Program-made: the position numbers and the translations under genes | In this document: positions 17,029 to 26,301 of the stretch, piece by piece | How the letters are laid out: each line of letters opens with the position of its first letter | Numbering within the stretch: the first letter of the stretch is position 1 | NCBI GenBank assembly: GCA_900079765.1 | Contig: LT599017.1 | Location: 2,015,766 to 2,079,765, forward strand | DNA from: an uncultured Eubacteriales bacterium | Lineage (GTDB): Bacteria > Bacillota > Clostridia > Oscillospirales > Oscillospiraceae | Reading direction: 5' to 3' | DNA length: 64,000 nucleotides | The notes under the pieces: model-generated | The model's input: only the letters and a program-made list of their open reading frames with translations | Database searches by the model: none | What the model was told of the DNA's origin: nothing

Positions 17029-17226
17029 TTACTCCTGAACCTCAGGCACACACTTGCCCTCGGCCACCTCGCGGATCGCCATAGAGACCGGCTTATCGTC
17101 CAGCGGAATACCGGATTCCTCGGATTCGCTGGCGATCTGGCGAGCCCGCTGGGCCACCACGTTCACCAGCATATAGCGGCTGGGAATCTTATTGAGCAAT
17201 TTGTTCATGGGAGGTTCAAGCATCAT
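17029..17226 (-). CDS. rpoZ: RNA polymerase omega subunit
   Basis: Small RNA polymerase subunit that aids core assembly. The 65 residues contain the family core YMLVNVVAQRARQI, DDKPVSMAIREVAEGK and an acidic end. The start MMLEPPMNKLL follows AAAGGAACGATGCCCC. It lies directly after gmk, the usual Gram-positive neighbour. Confidence 0.93.
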   Translation of the reverse strand: MMLEPPMNKLLNKIPSRYMLVNVVAQRARQIASESEESGIPLDDKPVSMAIREVAEGKCVPEVQE

Positions 17227-17254
17227 GGGGCATCGTTCCTTTCATTTCGCATGC

Positions 17255-17866
17255 CTAGATCCCTTCGACCAGACACATGCGGTTTTTTGTTTTGCAGTCG
17301 GTAGCGGTGAGGATGGCGATGATCTCAGCCGCTGCCGTTGAGACCTTATCGTTGACGACCAGGTAATCATAGGAGGGAATCTCCTTGTACTCCTCCCTGG
17401 CTTTCTCCAGCCGCCCGGCGACGACGGCCTCCCCGTCGGTATTGCGGCCACGGAGGCGGCGTGAAAGCTCCTCAAAGGATGGGGGGATAATGAAGATGAA
17501 TACTGCGTCAGGGCAGCGGAATCGAACCTTTGCCGCACCCTGAACCTCGATGTCCAGAAGCACGTCTATCCCAGCGTCCAGGCGATCCTGGATGGCCTTG
17601 AGGGAGGTGCCGTAGTAGTTATCAACGTACTGGGCGTACTCCAGGAGCTCGCCTCGATCGATCATCCCCTCGAACTGCTCCCGGCCCACAAAGTTGTAGT
17701 TCACACCGTCCGCCTCTCCCACACGGGGTGCGCGGGTGGTGTAGGACACCGAGAAGTGGATTCCGGGTCGCTCGCTCAAAAGCTCTGAAATCACTGTGCT
17801 CTTGCCCACGCCGGAGGGGCCGGAGAGGACAATCAGCTGGCCCTTTGTCTTTTTCCTTAGTATCAT
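17255..17866 (-). CDS. gmk: Guanylate kinase
   Basis: Phosphorylates GMP to GDP. The 203 residues have P-loop [10 protein letters not shown] (residues 15-24), the GMP-binding region [17 protein letters not shown] and a [11 protein letters not shown] motif. The start overlaps remA by 4 bp. The order remA-gmk-rpoZ is the same as in B. subtilis. Confidence 0.97.
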   Translation of the reverse strand: MILRKKTKGQLIVLSGPSGVGKSTVISELLSERPGIHFSVSYTTRAPRVGEADGVNYNFVGREQFEGMIDRGELLEYAQYVDNYYGTSLKAIQDRLDAGIDVLLDIEVQGAAKVRFRCPDAVFIFIIPPSFEELSRRLRGRNTDGEAVVAGRLEKAREEYKEIPSYDYLVVNDKVSTAAAEIIAILTATDCKTKNRMCLVEGI

Positions 17867-18129
17867 GCCTCACCCTCCTCCGGATCCGCCATATCCCGCC
17901 CGGCCAGGCGGCCCGCCACCGTCTCGGGTGAGATGGCGGAGAGGATGATATGGTCGCTGTCCATGAGGAGGACGGCACGGGTCTTCCTGCCGTAGGTCGC
18001 GTCGATGAGGACACCCCGCTCTCTCGCCTCCTGGATGGTGCGCCGGATGGGCGCGGACTCCGGGCTGACGATGGCGATCAGCCGCTCGGCGGAGACCAGG
18101 TTGCCAAAGCCGATATTCAGTAATTTCAT
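17863..18129 (-). CDS. remA: Extracellular-matrix regulator RemA (DUF370)
   Basis: Small DNA-binding protein that in B. subtilis activates biofilm-matrix operons and osmoprotection genes. The 88 residues match the family: [10 protein letters not shown] start, [33 protein letters not shown] and [13 protein letters not shown]. It sits between yicC and gmk as in Bacillus. The only candidate ribosome binding site is a run of ten G just 2 bp before the ATG (18132-18141 on the plus strand as C), so changes in run length would alter spacing or strength. Confidence 0.93.
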   Translation of the reverse strand: MKLLNIGFGNLVSAERLIAIVSPESAPIRRTIQEARERGVLIDATYGRKTRAVLLMDSDHIILSAISPETVAGRLAGRDMADPEEGEA

Positions 18130-18131
18130 GG

Positions 18132-18141
18132 CCCCCCCCCC
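18132..18141 (-). promoter_or_regulatory. G10 homopolymer forming the remA ribosome binding site
   Basis: Ten consecutive G on the minus strand, flanked by TTGA and CC-ATG. No other Shine-Dalgarno-like sequence lies within 20 bp of the remA start. Such runs change length by replication slippage, so this could be an on/off or tuning site for remA. Homopolymers are also prone to sequencing error. Confidence 0.6.
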
Positions 18142-18270
18142 TCAACTGTCACGCATCGCATCCTCACAAGCGGATAACCCCTCGGACTCGGGCAAAGCCG
18201 GCCCGCCTTTAGCGGTTCCTGTGTTTTACCCGGTCCAGGCTCCCATGCTCGGTGGCTCTGCGCTTCTCTG

Positions 18271-19149
18271 CTATTCTATATTCTGCACTTGCTCCCTGAT
18301 CTTTTCGATCTCGGCCTTGATATCCACCACCCAACGGGTAGTCTCGATATCGTTGCTCTTGGAGCCGATGGTATTGGCCTCACGGTTAAACTCCTGGATT
18401 AGAAAGTCCAACTTGCGGCCTACCGCCCCACCCTGACCCAGCATGTGGGAAAGCTGGGAGAGGTGGCTGCGCAAACGGACGGTCTCCTCATCCACGGCAA
18501 CCTTATCGGCAAAGATGGCGGCCTCAGTGAGGATGCGACTCTCGTCAAGCTGCTTGCTCTGGAGCACCTCGGCCATTTTAGCGGCCAGCTTGGCGCGGTA
18601 GTCGGCTACGATGCCGGGCGCGCGCTCCTCCACCTTGGAGGTCAGGCCCTCGATCGTCTTGGCCCGGCCGAGGATATCCTCCTCCAGCTTGCCCCCTTCA
18701 CGGGTGCGCATGGCATCAAAGTCAGCCAGGGCCAGGTCGGTTACCGCACACAGGTCGGCGGCCACCACATCCAGATCCTCCTGGCTCTTCTCCACCAGAA
18801 ACACATCGGGAAAACGGGAGAGCAGGGAGACCGAAAGGTCATCCCGAAGACCATAGGTTTCCCGCAGCTCGCACAGGGCCTTATAGTACCCATCAGCCAT
18901 GCTCCTGTTGAGGGAGACCGAGGTTTCCCCCGTCTCGGAGGGCCCGATGGTGACGAATACATCCACCTTGCCCCGGGAGATATTGCTCTGAACCCGGGAC
19001 TTAATGGCGTCCTCAGTAAAAACATAAATACGGGGCAGCTTGACAGTGCAGTCGAGATAGCGGTTGTTCACCGAGCGGACCTCCACCGTGATGGTGCGGC
19101 TGCTCTTCACCGCCTCTCCCCTGCCATAGCCGGTCATGCTCTTGACCAA
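18271..19149 (-). CDS. yicC: YicC family endoribonuclease
   Basis: YicC/YloC proteins are endoribonucleases implicated in RNA turnover. The 292-residue product starts MVKSMTGYGRGEA, has SVNNRYLDC near residue 30 and ends with the typical NREANTIGSKSND and VDIKAEIEKIREQVQNIE helices. It is the first gene of the long operon, with a strong promoter 40-70 bp upstream. A 141-bp gap follows before remA, in which I see only GC-rich sequence with no gene. Confidence 0.93.
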   Translation of the reverse strand: MVKSMTGYGRGEAVKSSRTITVEVRSVNNRYLDCTVKLPRIYVFTEDAIKSRVQSNISRGKVDVFVTIGPSETGETSVSLNRSMADGYYKALCELRETYGLRDDLSVSLLSRFPDVFLVEKSQEDLDVVAADLCAVTDLALADFDAMRTREGGKLEEDILGRAKTIEGLTSKVEERAPGIVADYRAKLAAKMAEVLQSKQLDESRILTEAAIFADKVAVDEETVRLRSHLSQLSHMLGQGGAVGRKLDFLIQEFNREANTIGSKSNDIETTRWVVDIKAEIEKIREQVQNIE

Positions 19150-19190
19150 AGGGCATCGCTCCCTTTCTGTTATCGACGTCGTATCAGGGT

Positions 19191-19219
19191 ATTATACCAA
19201 ATTTGCCGCCCCAGGGCAA
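19191..19219 (-). promoter_or_regulatory. SigA-type promoter of the yicC-remA-gmk operon
   Basis: TTGCCC (19214-19219), 17-bp spacer, TATAAT (19191-19196) on the minus strand, about 40 bp before the yicC start. It probably drives the long run of genes down towards rsgA. Confidence 0.8.
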
Positions 19220-19224
19220 GCCCT

Positions 19225-19758
19225 TTAATGGCGGCGTAGATTTTTATCTATTCGGGTGGCGTAGAGGGCGATGAGCTGGGAAAAACCGAAATCGTAGACC
19301 ACGAAGACCACATTGCCTATGAGGTAGAGCACCCATAGCTCATCAAACACGGCGGGTAAACCGCTCAGCAGGACGGGGCGGAGGAAAAGCCAGCACGCCG
19401 TGAGGGCCAGATTGAAGAAGGCCAGCTTGCACAGCCACTCCAACGGCAGCTTGCGCAGCCGCTCGATCAGGCACTTGGCCAGGGGGTAGAGCCCGAAGAA
19501 GACGAGGTAGAGCACAGCGCTCCCCTTGTCCGGCGAGAGGAGCAGGCCCAGAATGCCGGTGGCAACGTAACAAAACGCCCCGGCGGAGAGGCTGGCCGAG
19601 ACCACCGCCGCCGCGGGCATAAGCCCTGCGACGGCAACCACCCCCAACTGTCCCGTGGGGGTCAAGGCGGCCAGATAGAGAGAAATGATAGACAGTGCTG
19701 TCAAAACGCCCACCAGGGCGACCCGGCCTGCGCCGGCAGAATAACGCCCCTTATCCAT
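19225..19758 (-). CDS. Polytopic membrane protein, unknown function
   Basis: 177 residues with five or six hydrophobic helices (about 12-32, 37-60, 60-78, 82-98, 108-130 and 140-160) and basic ends (MDKGRYSAGAGR, RIDKNLRRH). I do not recognise a family with certainty; it has the size and look of small transporter subunits or lipid-related membrane proteins. It starts 6 bp after the DnaJ-like gene, without a strong ribosome binding site, which suggests coupling to it. It is the last gene before the yicC promoter. Confidence 0.75.
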   Translation of the reverse strand: MDKGRYSAGAGRVALVGVLTALSIISLYLAALTPTGQLGVVAVAGLMPAAAVVSASLSAGAFCYVATGILGLLLSPDKGSAVLYLVFFGLYPLAKCLIERLRKLPLEWLCKLAFFNLALTACWLFLRPVLLSGLPAVFDELWVLYLIGNVVFVVYDFGFSQLIALYATRIDKNLRRH

Positions 19759-19764
19759 CGGCGC

Positions 19765-20391
<627 letters not shown>

Positions 20392-21273
20392 TCAGTTTCG
20401 TTTCAGTCCAAGGTCCATTTTCTTTACCTTATGCCACTCGCCGCGGAAGACCAGTTCCTCCACAGCAGGCAGCCCCAGGTATAGGATGTTTTCTATAGCA
20501 CCGCTCCAGCAGCCGAAGTCTGCTAGGGCGAACGCGGAGCGGGACAGATTCAGGGAGTGACGGAGGGTAGTGCGTAAATATTCCCGCTCCCCCTCCTCCT
20601 CGCCCCCGAAACGGGCGTGGATGGGGTTATAGCGCCCGGCGGAAACATCCTCCGCCAAGTCGTCCCAGGCATCTACCAAATAGATCCAGCGACCCACATG
20701 GTAGAGGAGCTCACCCAGCGCCCGGTCCCGCCCTAGATCGCCCGAAGGAATGACCGCCGCGCAGAGCAGACGCGCAAAGGTATCCGCAGTGCGGTCCAGC
20801 GAGGGGCAGCCCTCCTGCTCCAGCTGCCGCAGCTCCTCCAGACAGGCGCGGACCTCTTGATCGAATTCCGGCCTCCTGGCCGCCGCCCTACGGTAGCCCC
20901 TCCGGAGGAGAAAGGACAGCACCCGTGCCCCCAGCCTTTTCCAAAATCCGCTGTCGATCACGTTGTCACGCAGTTTCCAGTAGCTTAAAATCACGCTCTC
21001 GTCGGCCGCCGCCTCCAGGCCCTCGCTGCGCGCACAGGCACATTTTTTGCGCAGCCCCAGACGCGCCGGGCAGCGGCATAGCATGGTGGAAGGCCTGTCC
21101 TCCTTTGGAGCGAGGAGCATGGCAAGGAAGACAAAGTCATAATTCAGGAGCATTCGAGCTGTAAAGCCATTTTGTTTGCCCATGGCGGCGCAGAGGCCAC
21201 AGTACATGGCCTGATAGCCCTCCAGCTCCCGTACTCTCAATTCTTCCCTGTAGGGTCTCACATATCCGAACAC
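20392..21273 (-). CDS. DUF5685 family protein
   Basis: 293 residues beginning MFGYVRPYREELRVRE, then a cysteine-rich N-terminal third with CGLC, CRCPARLGLRKKCAC and acidic/hydrophobic helices typical of this clostridial family of unknown function. The rest is helical with several Arg-rich segments. It pairs with the downstream DnaJ-like gene, 18 bp away. That J-protein also carries clustered cysteines, so a joint metal-linked or chaperone-assisted role is conceivable but unproven. Confidence 0.8.
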   Translation of the reverse strand: MFGYVRPYREELRVRELEGYQAMYCGLCAAMGKQNGFTARMLLNYDFVFLAMLLAPKEDRPSTMLCRCPARLGLRKKCACARSEGLEAAADESVILSYWKLRDNVIDSGFWKRLGARVLSFLLRRGYRRAAARRPEFDQEVRACLEELRQLEQEGCPSLDRTADTFARLLCAAVIPSGDLGRDRALGELLYHVGRWIYLVDAWDDLAEDVSAGRYNPIHARFGGEEEGEREYLRTTLRHSLNLSRSAFALADFGCWSGAIENILYLGLPAVEELVFRGEWHKVKKMDLGLKRN

Positions 21274-21285
21274 AGCCGACCCCGC

Positions 21286-22539
21286 TTAGCGGCTCAGGGA
21301 GACCGAGATGTTATAGGTCCCCACTACGCCTACGTCGCTGCTGCCATCCAGATATATTTTAGCCGGAATGTCAAACCGCCCCACTGCCGCCGCCGGGATA
21401 CCGGCGGAGACGTCTACCACGATGCGCAGCTGGGACTTGAAGACAGCCTCCACTGCGGCCTCGGGCCCACGAACTATGATAGTGCGGGACTTGGTCACCG
21501 CCTCGGCGGCGTAGCCCTCGGGGATGTTAATGAGCTGGATGTTGTCCACGCCGAATTCACGGGTAACCAGGCCCTTAATAGTAACCTGGACGGTAACCTC
21601 GGTGATACCGCTCTCGTTGGTGAGCTCCTGCCCCACGTCCAGGGGGAAGGTATATTTCTCGTTGGTCACGATCTTGGTCAGGTCGATCTGCCCGACGTAG
21701 AGCTGGCTCAGCTCCGCCAGAACGTCCTCCTCGCCGGAAACGCTGATGCTCTTGGGCTGGATGTCAATGTCCACGTAATTCTCCAGGTTCTCAGCCGTGA
21801 TACCGCCACCGTAGACCACATCCACCGCCAGAGGCACGTTCACCACCTTGACAACGGGGTAAGTGACGTGGATGGTGTCCACGCTGCTGGTGACGTCCAG
21901 CCCGGTGAGCTCCTTGCCGTCGGTGCCGATATAGACGAAGGGCAAGTCGCCGGTATAGGTGGCGTCCAGGTCCTGCTGGGTTAGGGTGACCTTGGCGTAA
22001 ACCACCTGATCCACCAGCTCCTGCTGACCGCTGATGCTGATGGTGGAGGGGGTAACCGTAATATCTCCCAACTGGTAGTCCTCCGCCACGCTGCCTACAA
22101 ATTCGGCCTTGACCGGGATTTCCTTGGCCTCGCTCTTGGCAAAGGTGACGCTGACATAGAGGTCGGCCAAGTCGCTCTCAATAGAGACGCTGCCGCTCTG
22201 CACGTTGGGCGGATAGCTGATCTGGGTCATCAGCCGTTGCTCTCCCGGCTCAGTAATCTTGGAGACATCAACCTTCACGGTAATGTTCTCCCGGCTCAGC
22301 TTGGAGAGCACGTCCAGCTTAGCTCTCACGTCCAGGTTCATAGTCTGGTCCGCCCCCTCGGAGATGATGAGGTGGCGGGTCTCCAGCACGTCGGTGCCGG
22401 TGAACGTGATGGGAATATTGTAGATGGTCTTAGGTTGGTCCGGGTTGAGCTCGTTGATGACAAATCCCCACAGGAGGACGGACATCAAAACAGAGAGAAC
22501 CACATAGAGCCATCTACTTTCTGTTATCTTTTTTAGCAT
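21286..22539 (-). CDS. cdaR: YbbR-domain protein, CdaA regulator CdaR
   Basis: Membrane-anchored extracytoplasmic protein that modulates the diadenylate cyclase CdaA. The 417 residues have one N-terminal membrane helix (about 8-28, WLYVVLSVLMSVLLWGFVIN) and then four YbbR beta domains of about 80-90 residues, each opening with VxVDV/IPVKAEF-type strands. The gene overlaps cdaA by 26 bp, so the two are co-expressed. In B. subtilis cdaA-cdaR lie ahead of glmM; glmM is not next here. Confidence 0.92.
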   Translation of the reverse strand: MLKKITESRWLYVVLSVLMSVLLWGFVINELNPDQPKTIYNIPITFTGTDVLETRHLIISEGADQTMNLDVRAKLDVLSKLSRENITVKVDVSKITEPGEQRLMTQISYPPNVQSGSVSIESDLADLYVSVTFAKSEAKEIPVKAEFVGSVAEDYQLGDITVTPSTISISGQQELVDQVVYAKVTLTQQDLDATYTGDLPFVYIGTDGKELTGLDVTSSVDTIHVTYPVVKVVNVPLAVDVVYGGGITAENLENYVDIDIQPKSISVSGEEDVLAELSQLYVGQIDLTKIVTNEKYTFPLDVGQELTNESGITEVTVQVTIKGLVTREFGVDNIQLINIPEGYAAEAVTKSRTIIVRGPEAAVEAVFKSQLRIVVDVSAGIPAAAVGRFDIPAKIYLDGSSDVGVVGTYNISVSLSR

Positions 22540-23413
22540 CTAACGGCTCTCCCTTTTTGAACTTTAATAGCCCGGTGATGGTAGCCAAGCTAAATTTGGG
22601 CTTCATCTCGGTGTCCTGCTCGGGCATCAGCTCATTGATGAGCAGGCGCTCCAGCGTGTCGGGCGCTAGGTGACGTTTGAGCATGCCGCCCACAGCCACC
22701 GAGATAGAGCCGGTCTCCTCGGAGACGATGGCCACGACGGCGTCCGAATGCTCGCTTGCGCCGATGCCCGCCCGGTGTCGCATACCCAGGTCCCGGGACA
22801 GGTTCACGTTGCCGGACAGGGGGAGCATACACCCCGCACCCACGATGCGCCCGTCCCGCACGATGACCGCCCCGTCGTGGAGGGGCGCCTTGTTCCAGAA
22901 CATATTTTTCAAAAGTTCGTTATTGACCTGGCAGTCCAGGGCAGTGCCGGTCTTAATGGCGTCGTCCAGCAGGTTTTTCCGCTCGAACACCATGAGAGCA
23001 CCCGTCTTGGTCTTTGATAGGTCCGTATAGGCGGCTACGGTCTGGGTGATGGCATTCTTTAGCTCGCCGGGGATGTCCTCCCTGACGAAGACGTTGCCGA
23101 TGCTGCTGCGGCCCATCTGCTCCAGGAACCGGCGAATCTCGGGCTGGAAAAGGATGACGAGGGCCAGAACGCCCCACTCCAGCGCACGCCCCAAAATATA
23201 GCTGAGCATATTAAAGTGCCAAAAGCTTGCCAGGGCAAAGGCCACCAAGATAATAAACACACCCTTGACGACCTGGCCCGTACTGGTTCGGCGGACCAGC
23301 ATGAGGACTTTATAGATGATGTAGGCCATGATGGCAATATCAAGAATATCGGTAATGCTTGCAGCAGGCACGTTCGTCGTTATGTTCTGCCACCACTGTA
23401 CGATCATCTCCAT
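22514..23413 (-). CDS. cdaA: Diadenylate cyclase CdaA
   Basis: Makes cyclic di-AMP from two ATP. The 299 residues have three N-terminal membrane helices (about 20-100), then a DAC domain with the catalytic motifs LHDGAVIVRDG and MRHRAGIGASE, plus a charged C-terminus. The signal controls potassium uptake and wall homeostasis. It has its own promoter about 70-100 bp upstream. Confidence 0.96.
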   Translation of the reverse strand: MEMIVQWWQNITTNVPAASITDILDIAIMAYIIYKVLMLVRRTSTGQVVKGVFIILVAFALASFWHFNMLSYILGRALEWGVLALVILFQPEIRRFLEQMGRSSIGNVFVREDIPGELKNAITQTVAAYTDLSKTKTGALMVFERKNLLDDAIKTGTALDCQVNNELLKNMFWNKAPLHDGAVIVRDGRIVGAGCMLPLSGNVNLSRDLGMRHRAGIGASEHSDAVVAIVSEETGSISVAVGGMLKRHLAPDTLERLLINELMPEQDTEMKPKFSLATITGLLKFKKGEPLDAKKDNRK

Positions 23414-23474
23414 GCCATCCTCACCCGCCTTTCCACTGGTATCACTGAAAAAAGAGACGATTCCTATTCTAAAG

Positions 23475-23503
23475 ATTATACTTTATCGCTCTACAAATGG
23501 CAA
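23475..23503 (-). promoter_or_regulatory. SigA-type promoter for cdaA-cdaR
   Basis: TTGCCA (23498-23503), 17-bp spacer, TATAAT (23475-23480) on the minus strand, with cdaA starting about 60 bp downstream. Confidence 0.8.
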
Positions 23504-23549
23504 TACGGGGAAAATGAATTTTCTATTAAAATCCTGGCGAAATAGAAAA

Positions 23550-23580
23550 ACACCGCGCCCTGAAACACAGGACACGGCGT
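23550..23580 (-). terminator. Intrinsic terminator after the cysteine desulfurase gene
   Basis: A 13-bp stem with wobble pairs (ACGCCGTGTCCTG against CAGGGCGCGGTGT), loop TGTTT, then TTTTTC on the minus strand. It begins 6 bp after the stop at 23586. Confidence 0.9.
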
Positions 23581-23585
23581 TTTCT

Positions 23586-24713
23586 TTACCTGCGGGCGAT
23601 GCGCGACACCGCGCAGACGAGGCGGTCTGCCTCCTGGGCTGTGTTGAAGGCGGAAAAGCTTGCCCGGACGGTGCCGCTCTCCAGCGTGCCCGCCGACTGG
23701 TGGGCCAGGGGCGCGCAATGGAGCCCGGAGCGTACGGCGATGTCCTCTTTCCCCAGCGTCTCCCCCACCTCCTCGCAGTCGATGCCCTGGACAGTGAAGG
23801 ACAGCACTCCCGCCTGGAGTTCCGGGCGGGGCGATACGTAAACCCGCACGCCGGGGATTCGGTCAAGGCCCGACGCCGCCCGGCGGGTGAGGTCTTGCTC
23901 GTGCTTCAGGATGGCGGCCTCGCCCCTGCTCTTTACGTAGCGCAGCCCCGCCAGGAGCCCAGCGATGCCGGGGATATTGTGGGTGCCCGCCTCCAGCCGG
24001 TCGGGTAGGAAGTCCGGCATGGTCTGCTGGGCCGAGAGACTACCCGTACCTCCCTCCAGCAGGGGTTTGACTTCCCCGGTCCCGCAGAGAAGGATTCCAG
24101 TGCCCTGGGGGCCGTAGAGCCCCTTATGGCCAGGCATGGCTGCAAAGGCCGCCCCCAGTTCCTCCATGCGGATGGGAATGGTCCCCGCCGACTGGGAGAC
24201 ATCTAAAATGAAGGGCACCCCCCTCGCCCTGCACAGGGCGGCGATGCGCTCAACAGGCAGGATATAACCAAAGACATTGGAGACGTGGTTGCACACCACG
24301 GCGGACACCTCGCCGGTCAACCCCTCAGCAAACCGGCGGTACAGCTCCTCCGGCTGGAAGAGCGGAGCCGACGCCACCTTGATAGAGACTCCCTCCATGA
24401 CGCGGAGGGGCCGGGTGACAGCGTTATGCTCGTAGCCAGAAATAAGAACCGTGTCCCCCGGCTTTACCAGGGATTTGATGGCGATGTTGAGGCCGTGGGT
24501 AGCGTTGGAAGTAAAAATCACCCGCTCCGGGTCCGAGAGACCGAACAGCTCTGCTGCCGTCTGGCGGCAGGAGAAGGCGGTGTCGGCCGCCAGCATGGCC
24601 GGGCGGTGCCCGCCCCGGCCCGGGCTCGCCATATGCCCCGTCGCGTAATAGGCCGCCTGGGGCACCGTGGGCGGTTTTTGCAGGGTAGTGGCGGCACTGT
24701 CCAAATAGATCAC
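23586..24713 (-). CDS. Cysteine desulfurase family protein (class V aminotransferase)
   Basis: PLP enzyme of the cysteine desulfurase/selenocysteine lyase group, 375 residues. It shows MIYLDSAATTLQKP at the start, SNATHGLN, VCNHVSNVFG, DVSQSAGTIP and the PLP lysine in MPGHKGLYGPQGTG. The substrate is probably cysteine or selenocysteine, releasing S or Se. It overlaps the DUF3343 gene by 4 bp. That partner family is proposed to be a Se/S carrier, so the pair may handle sulfur or selenium transfer. It is unlikely to be the main IscS or SufS because no scaffold gene is near. Confidence 0.9.
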   Translation of the reverse strand: MIYLDSAATTLQKPPTVPQAAYYATGHMASPGRGGHRPAMLAADTAFSCRQTAAELFGLSDPERVIFTSNATHGLNIAIKSLVKPGDTVLISGYEHNAVTRPLRVMEGVSIKVASAPLFQPEELYRRFAEGLTGEVSAVVCNHVSNVFGYILPVERIAALCRARGVPFILDVSQSAGTIPIRMEELGAAFAAMPGHKGLYGPQGTGILLCGTGEVKPLLEGGTGSLSAQQTMPDFLPDRLEAGTHNIPGIAGLLAGLRYVKSRGEAAILKHEQDLTRRAASGLDRIPGVRVYVSPRPELQAGVLSFTVQGIDCEEVGETLGKEDIAVRSGLHCAPLAHQSAGTLESGTVRASFSAFNTAQEADRLVCAVSRIARR

Positions 24714-24967
24714 AACAGCCGCACCTCTTTATAGCTGCCGTCGCTGTCTATGATAAAGATCTGCTTGGGCGAGAGCCCCACCCGCTTGAGGACCTGCAGC
24801 GCGTCAGAGAGATTGCGTTCGGAAATTTTTACGGCATGGCTGCATCCCTGGTCGGTGACAGCTCTGGGCGAGCGGAGGATGTGGGCGGTGATGCCCGCCC
24901 GCTCCAGGGCCTGGGCGGTACGCTGAGCGTAGGTGAGCGAACGGCATATGATAAGATAGTAGACCAT
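24710..24967 (-). CDS. DUF3343 protein, putative Se/S carrier
   Basis: 85 residues starting MVYYLIICRSLTYAQRTA. It contains a single pattern CRS near the start, GCSHAVKI around residue 45 and a C-terminal KQIFIIDSDGSYKEV. This small family usually accompanies class V aminotransferases. The ATG at 24967 has as its only ribosome binding site GAGAGGGG, which is also the 3' arm of the terminator hairpin behind ispF (24975-25008). Translation may therefore depend on that hairpin being open. Confidence 0.82.
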   Translation of the reverse strand: MVYYLIICRSLTYAQRTAQALERAGITAHILRSPRAVTDQGCSHAVKISERNLSDALQVLKRVGLSPKQIFIIDSDGSYKEVRLL

Positions 24968-24974
24968 AGTAAAA

Positions 24975-25008
24975 CGCCCCTCTCGCAACATCGTATGCGG
25001 GAGGGGCG
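24975..25008 (-). terminator. Intrinsic terminator after ispF that masks the next ribosome binding site
   Basis: Arms CGCCCCTCCCGCA and TGCGAGAGGGGCG, then TTTTAC on the minus strand. It sits just after the ispF stop (25016) and only 7 bp before the DUF3343 ATG. It works as a transcription terminator and also hides the Shine-Dalgarno sequence. Confidence 0.8.
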
Positions 25009-25015
25009 CGTTCGG

Positions 25016-25486
25016 TTATTCCATCAGGAGGCAGACAGCATGGGCGGCTATGCCGTCCCCCGTCCCCGTAAAGCCCAGGCCCTCCTCGGTGGTGGCCTTG
25101 ACGTTGACCCGGTCTATCGGCACGCCTATATGGGCGGCCAAGCCCTCCCGAATGGCAGGGATATGGGGCGCCAGCTTAGGGCGCTGGGCGATAATAGTGG
25201 CATCCACGTTTCCGACGGAGAGACCCACTCCGGAAAGCCGCTCCATCACACGGTCCAGCAGGACAAGGCTGGATATGCCTTTATACGCGGGGTCGTTGTC
25301 GGGGAAGGCCTTGCCGATATCCCCAAGCCCCGCTGCGCCCAGCAGGGCATCCATGACGGCGTGGGTGAGCACATCGGCGTCCGAGTGGCCCAGGAGGCCC
25401 TTTTCATAGGGGATCTCCACGCCACCCAAAATAAGCGCCCGCCCCCCCACCAGCTTATGCACATCGTACCCGTGGCCGATTCTCAT
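25016..25486 (-). CDS. ispF: 2-C-methyl-D-erythritol 2,4-cyclodiphosphate synthase
   Basis: MEP-pathway enzyme for isoprenoid precursors. The 156-residue product shows the metal-site start [32 protein letters not shown] and the C-terminal [24 protein letters not shown]. It overlaps ispD by 4 bp. A later MEP-pathway gene, ispH, lies nearby fused to an S1 protein. Confidence 0.97.
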   Translation of the reverse strand: MRIGHGYDVHKLVGGRALILGGVEIPYEKGLLGHSDADVLTHAVMDALLGAAGLGDIGKAFPDNDPAYKGISSLVLLDRVMERLSGVGLSVGNVDATIIAQRPKLAPHIPAIREGLAAHIGVPIDRVNVKATTEEGLGFTGTGDGIAAHAVCLLME

Positions 25487-26214
25487 AGCATTCCTCTCCC
25501 CTGTAAAATCGCCTCCGCTACCATCAGGTCGGTGGGGGTGGTGATTTTGATGTTCTCATAGGAGCCCTTGGTAAGGGCCACCGTCATGCCAATACGCTCC
25601 ACCGCGGCGCAGTCATCGGTGAGGGCCGCGCCGTCCTCCTCCGCCTTTTTCAGCGCGCCCAGAATGAGATCAGCGTCAAAAACTTGGGGGGTCTGGACAG
25701 CGAAGAGGCTGTCCCGATCCAAGGTGGCCTCCACAAAACCTCCGGCAGCCCGCTTGACGGTGTCCTTCAACGGCACGGCGGGGGCAGCGGCGCTGCACTC
25801 GGCAGCCCGAAGGATCACCTCGTCTATAACCTCTGGAGGCACCAAGGGCCGGGCCCCATCGTGGATGGCGATCAGGGCGGTCTGCTGCGAAACCTCCAGA
25901 ATACCTGCCAGCACCGAGCGGGTACGGGTGTCCCCTCCCACGACCACCTTAGTCACCTTAGAGAGGGCGTAATCCCGGCAAAGCTGCCCCACCGTGACGA
26001 TGAGGTCGGACCGGGTCACCACCACGATTTCGTCGATCAGGCTGCTCGCCTCCAGGGCCTTGAGGGTGTGCATCAGCACCGGCCAGTCCACCAGCGTGGA
26101 GAGGACCTTGTCCTGCCCCTCCATCCGCGTAGCAGAGCCCGCCGCAGGCACCACCGCGGCACACCAGGGCCGCGCCTCACTCTTTTTTTTGCGAAACCGG
26201 CTGAACAATCCCAT
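25483..26214 (-). CDS. ispD: 2-C-methyl-D-erythritol 4-phosphate cytidylyltransferase
   Basis: Third MEP-pathway enzyme, transferring CMP to MEP. The 243 residues include the nucleotide loop [11 protein letters not shown] (one base-contact Gly replaced by Ala/Thr relative to the common AAGxGxRM), [11 protein letters not shown] and a Lys-rich N-terminal extension ([11 protein letters not shown]). The ATG at 26214 follows GGGGGAATAGCC; the frame runs 19 codons further, but without a site. It is coupled to ispF. Confidence 0.95.
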   Translation of the reverse strand: MGLFSRFRKKKSEARPWCAAVVPAAGSATRMEGQDKVLSTLVDWPVLMHTLKALEASSLIDEIVVVTRSDLIVTVGQLCRDYALSKVTKVVVGGDTRTRSVLAGILEVSQQTALIAIHDGARPLVPPEVIDEVILRAAECSAAAPAVPLKDTVKRAAGGFVEATLDRDSLFAVQTPQVFDADLILGALKKAEEDGAALTDDCAAVERIGMTVALTKGSYENIKITTPTDLMVAEAILQGRGML

Positions 26215-26242
26215 GGCTATTCCCCCTGATCGATAAACGCAA

Positions 26243-26279
26243 AGGACGAATCGCCACATTCTCTGTGACAACCCGTCCT
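26243..26279 (-). terminator. Weak terminator-like hairpin after carD
   Basis: Six-base outer arms AGGACG and CGTCCT with a weak inner stem, then TTGCGTTT on the minus strand, between carD and ispD. It may only reduce read-through. Confidence 0.35.
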
Positions 26280-26301
26280 AAGAATACCGCAAAATATCTT
26301 A

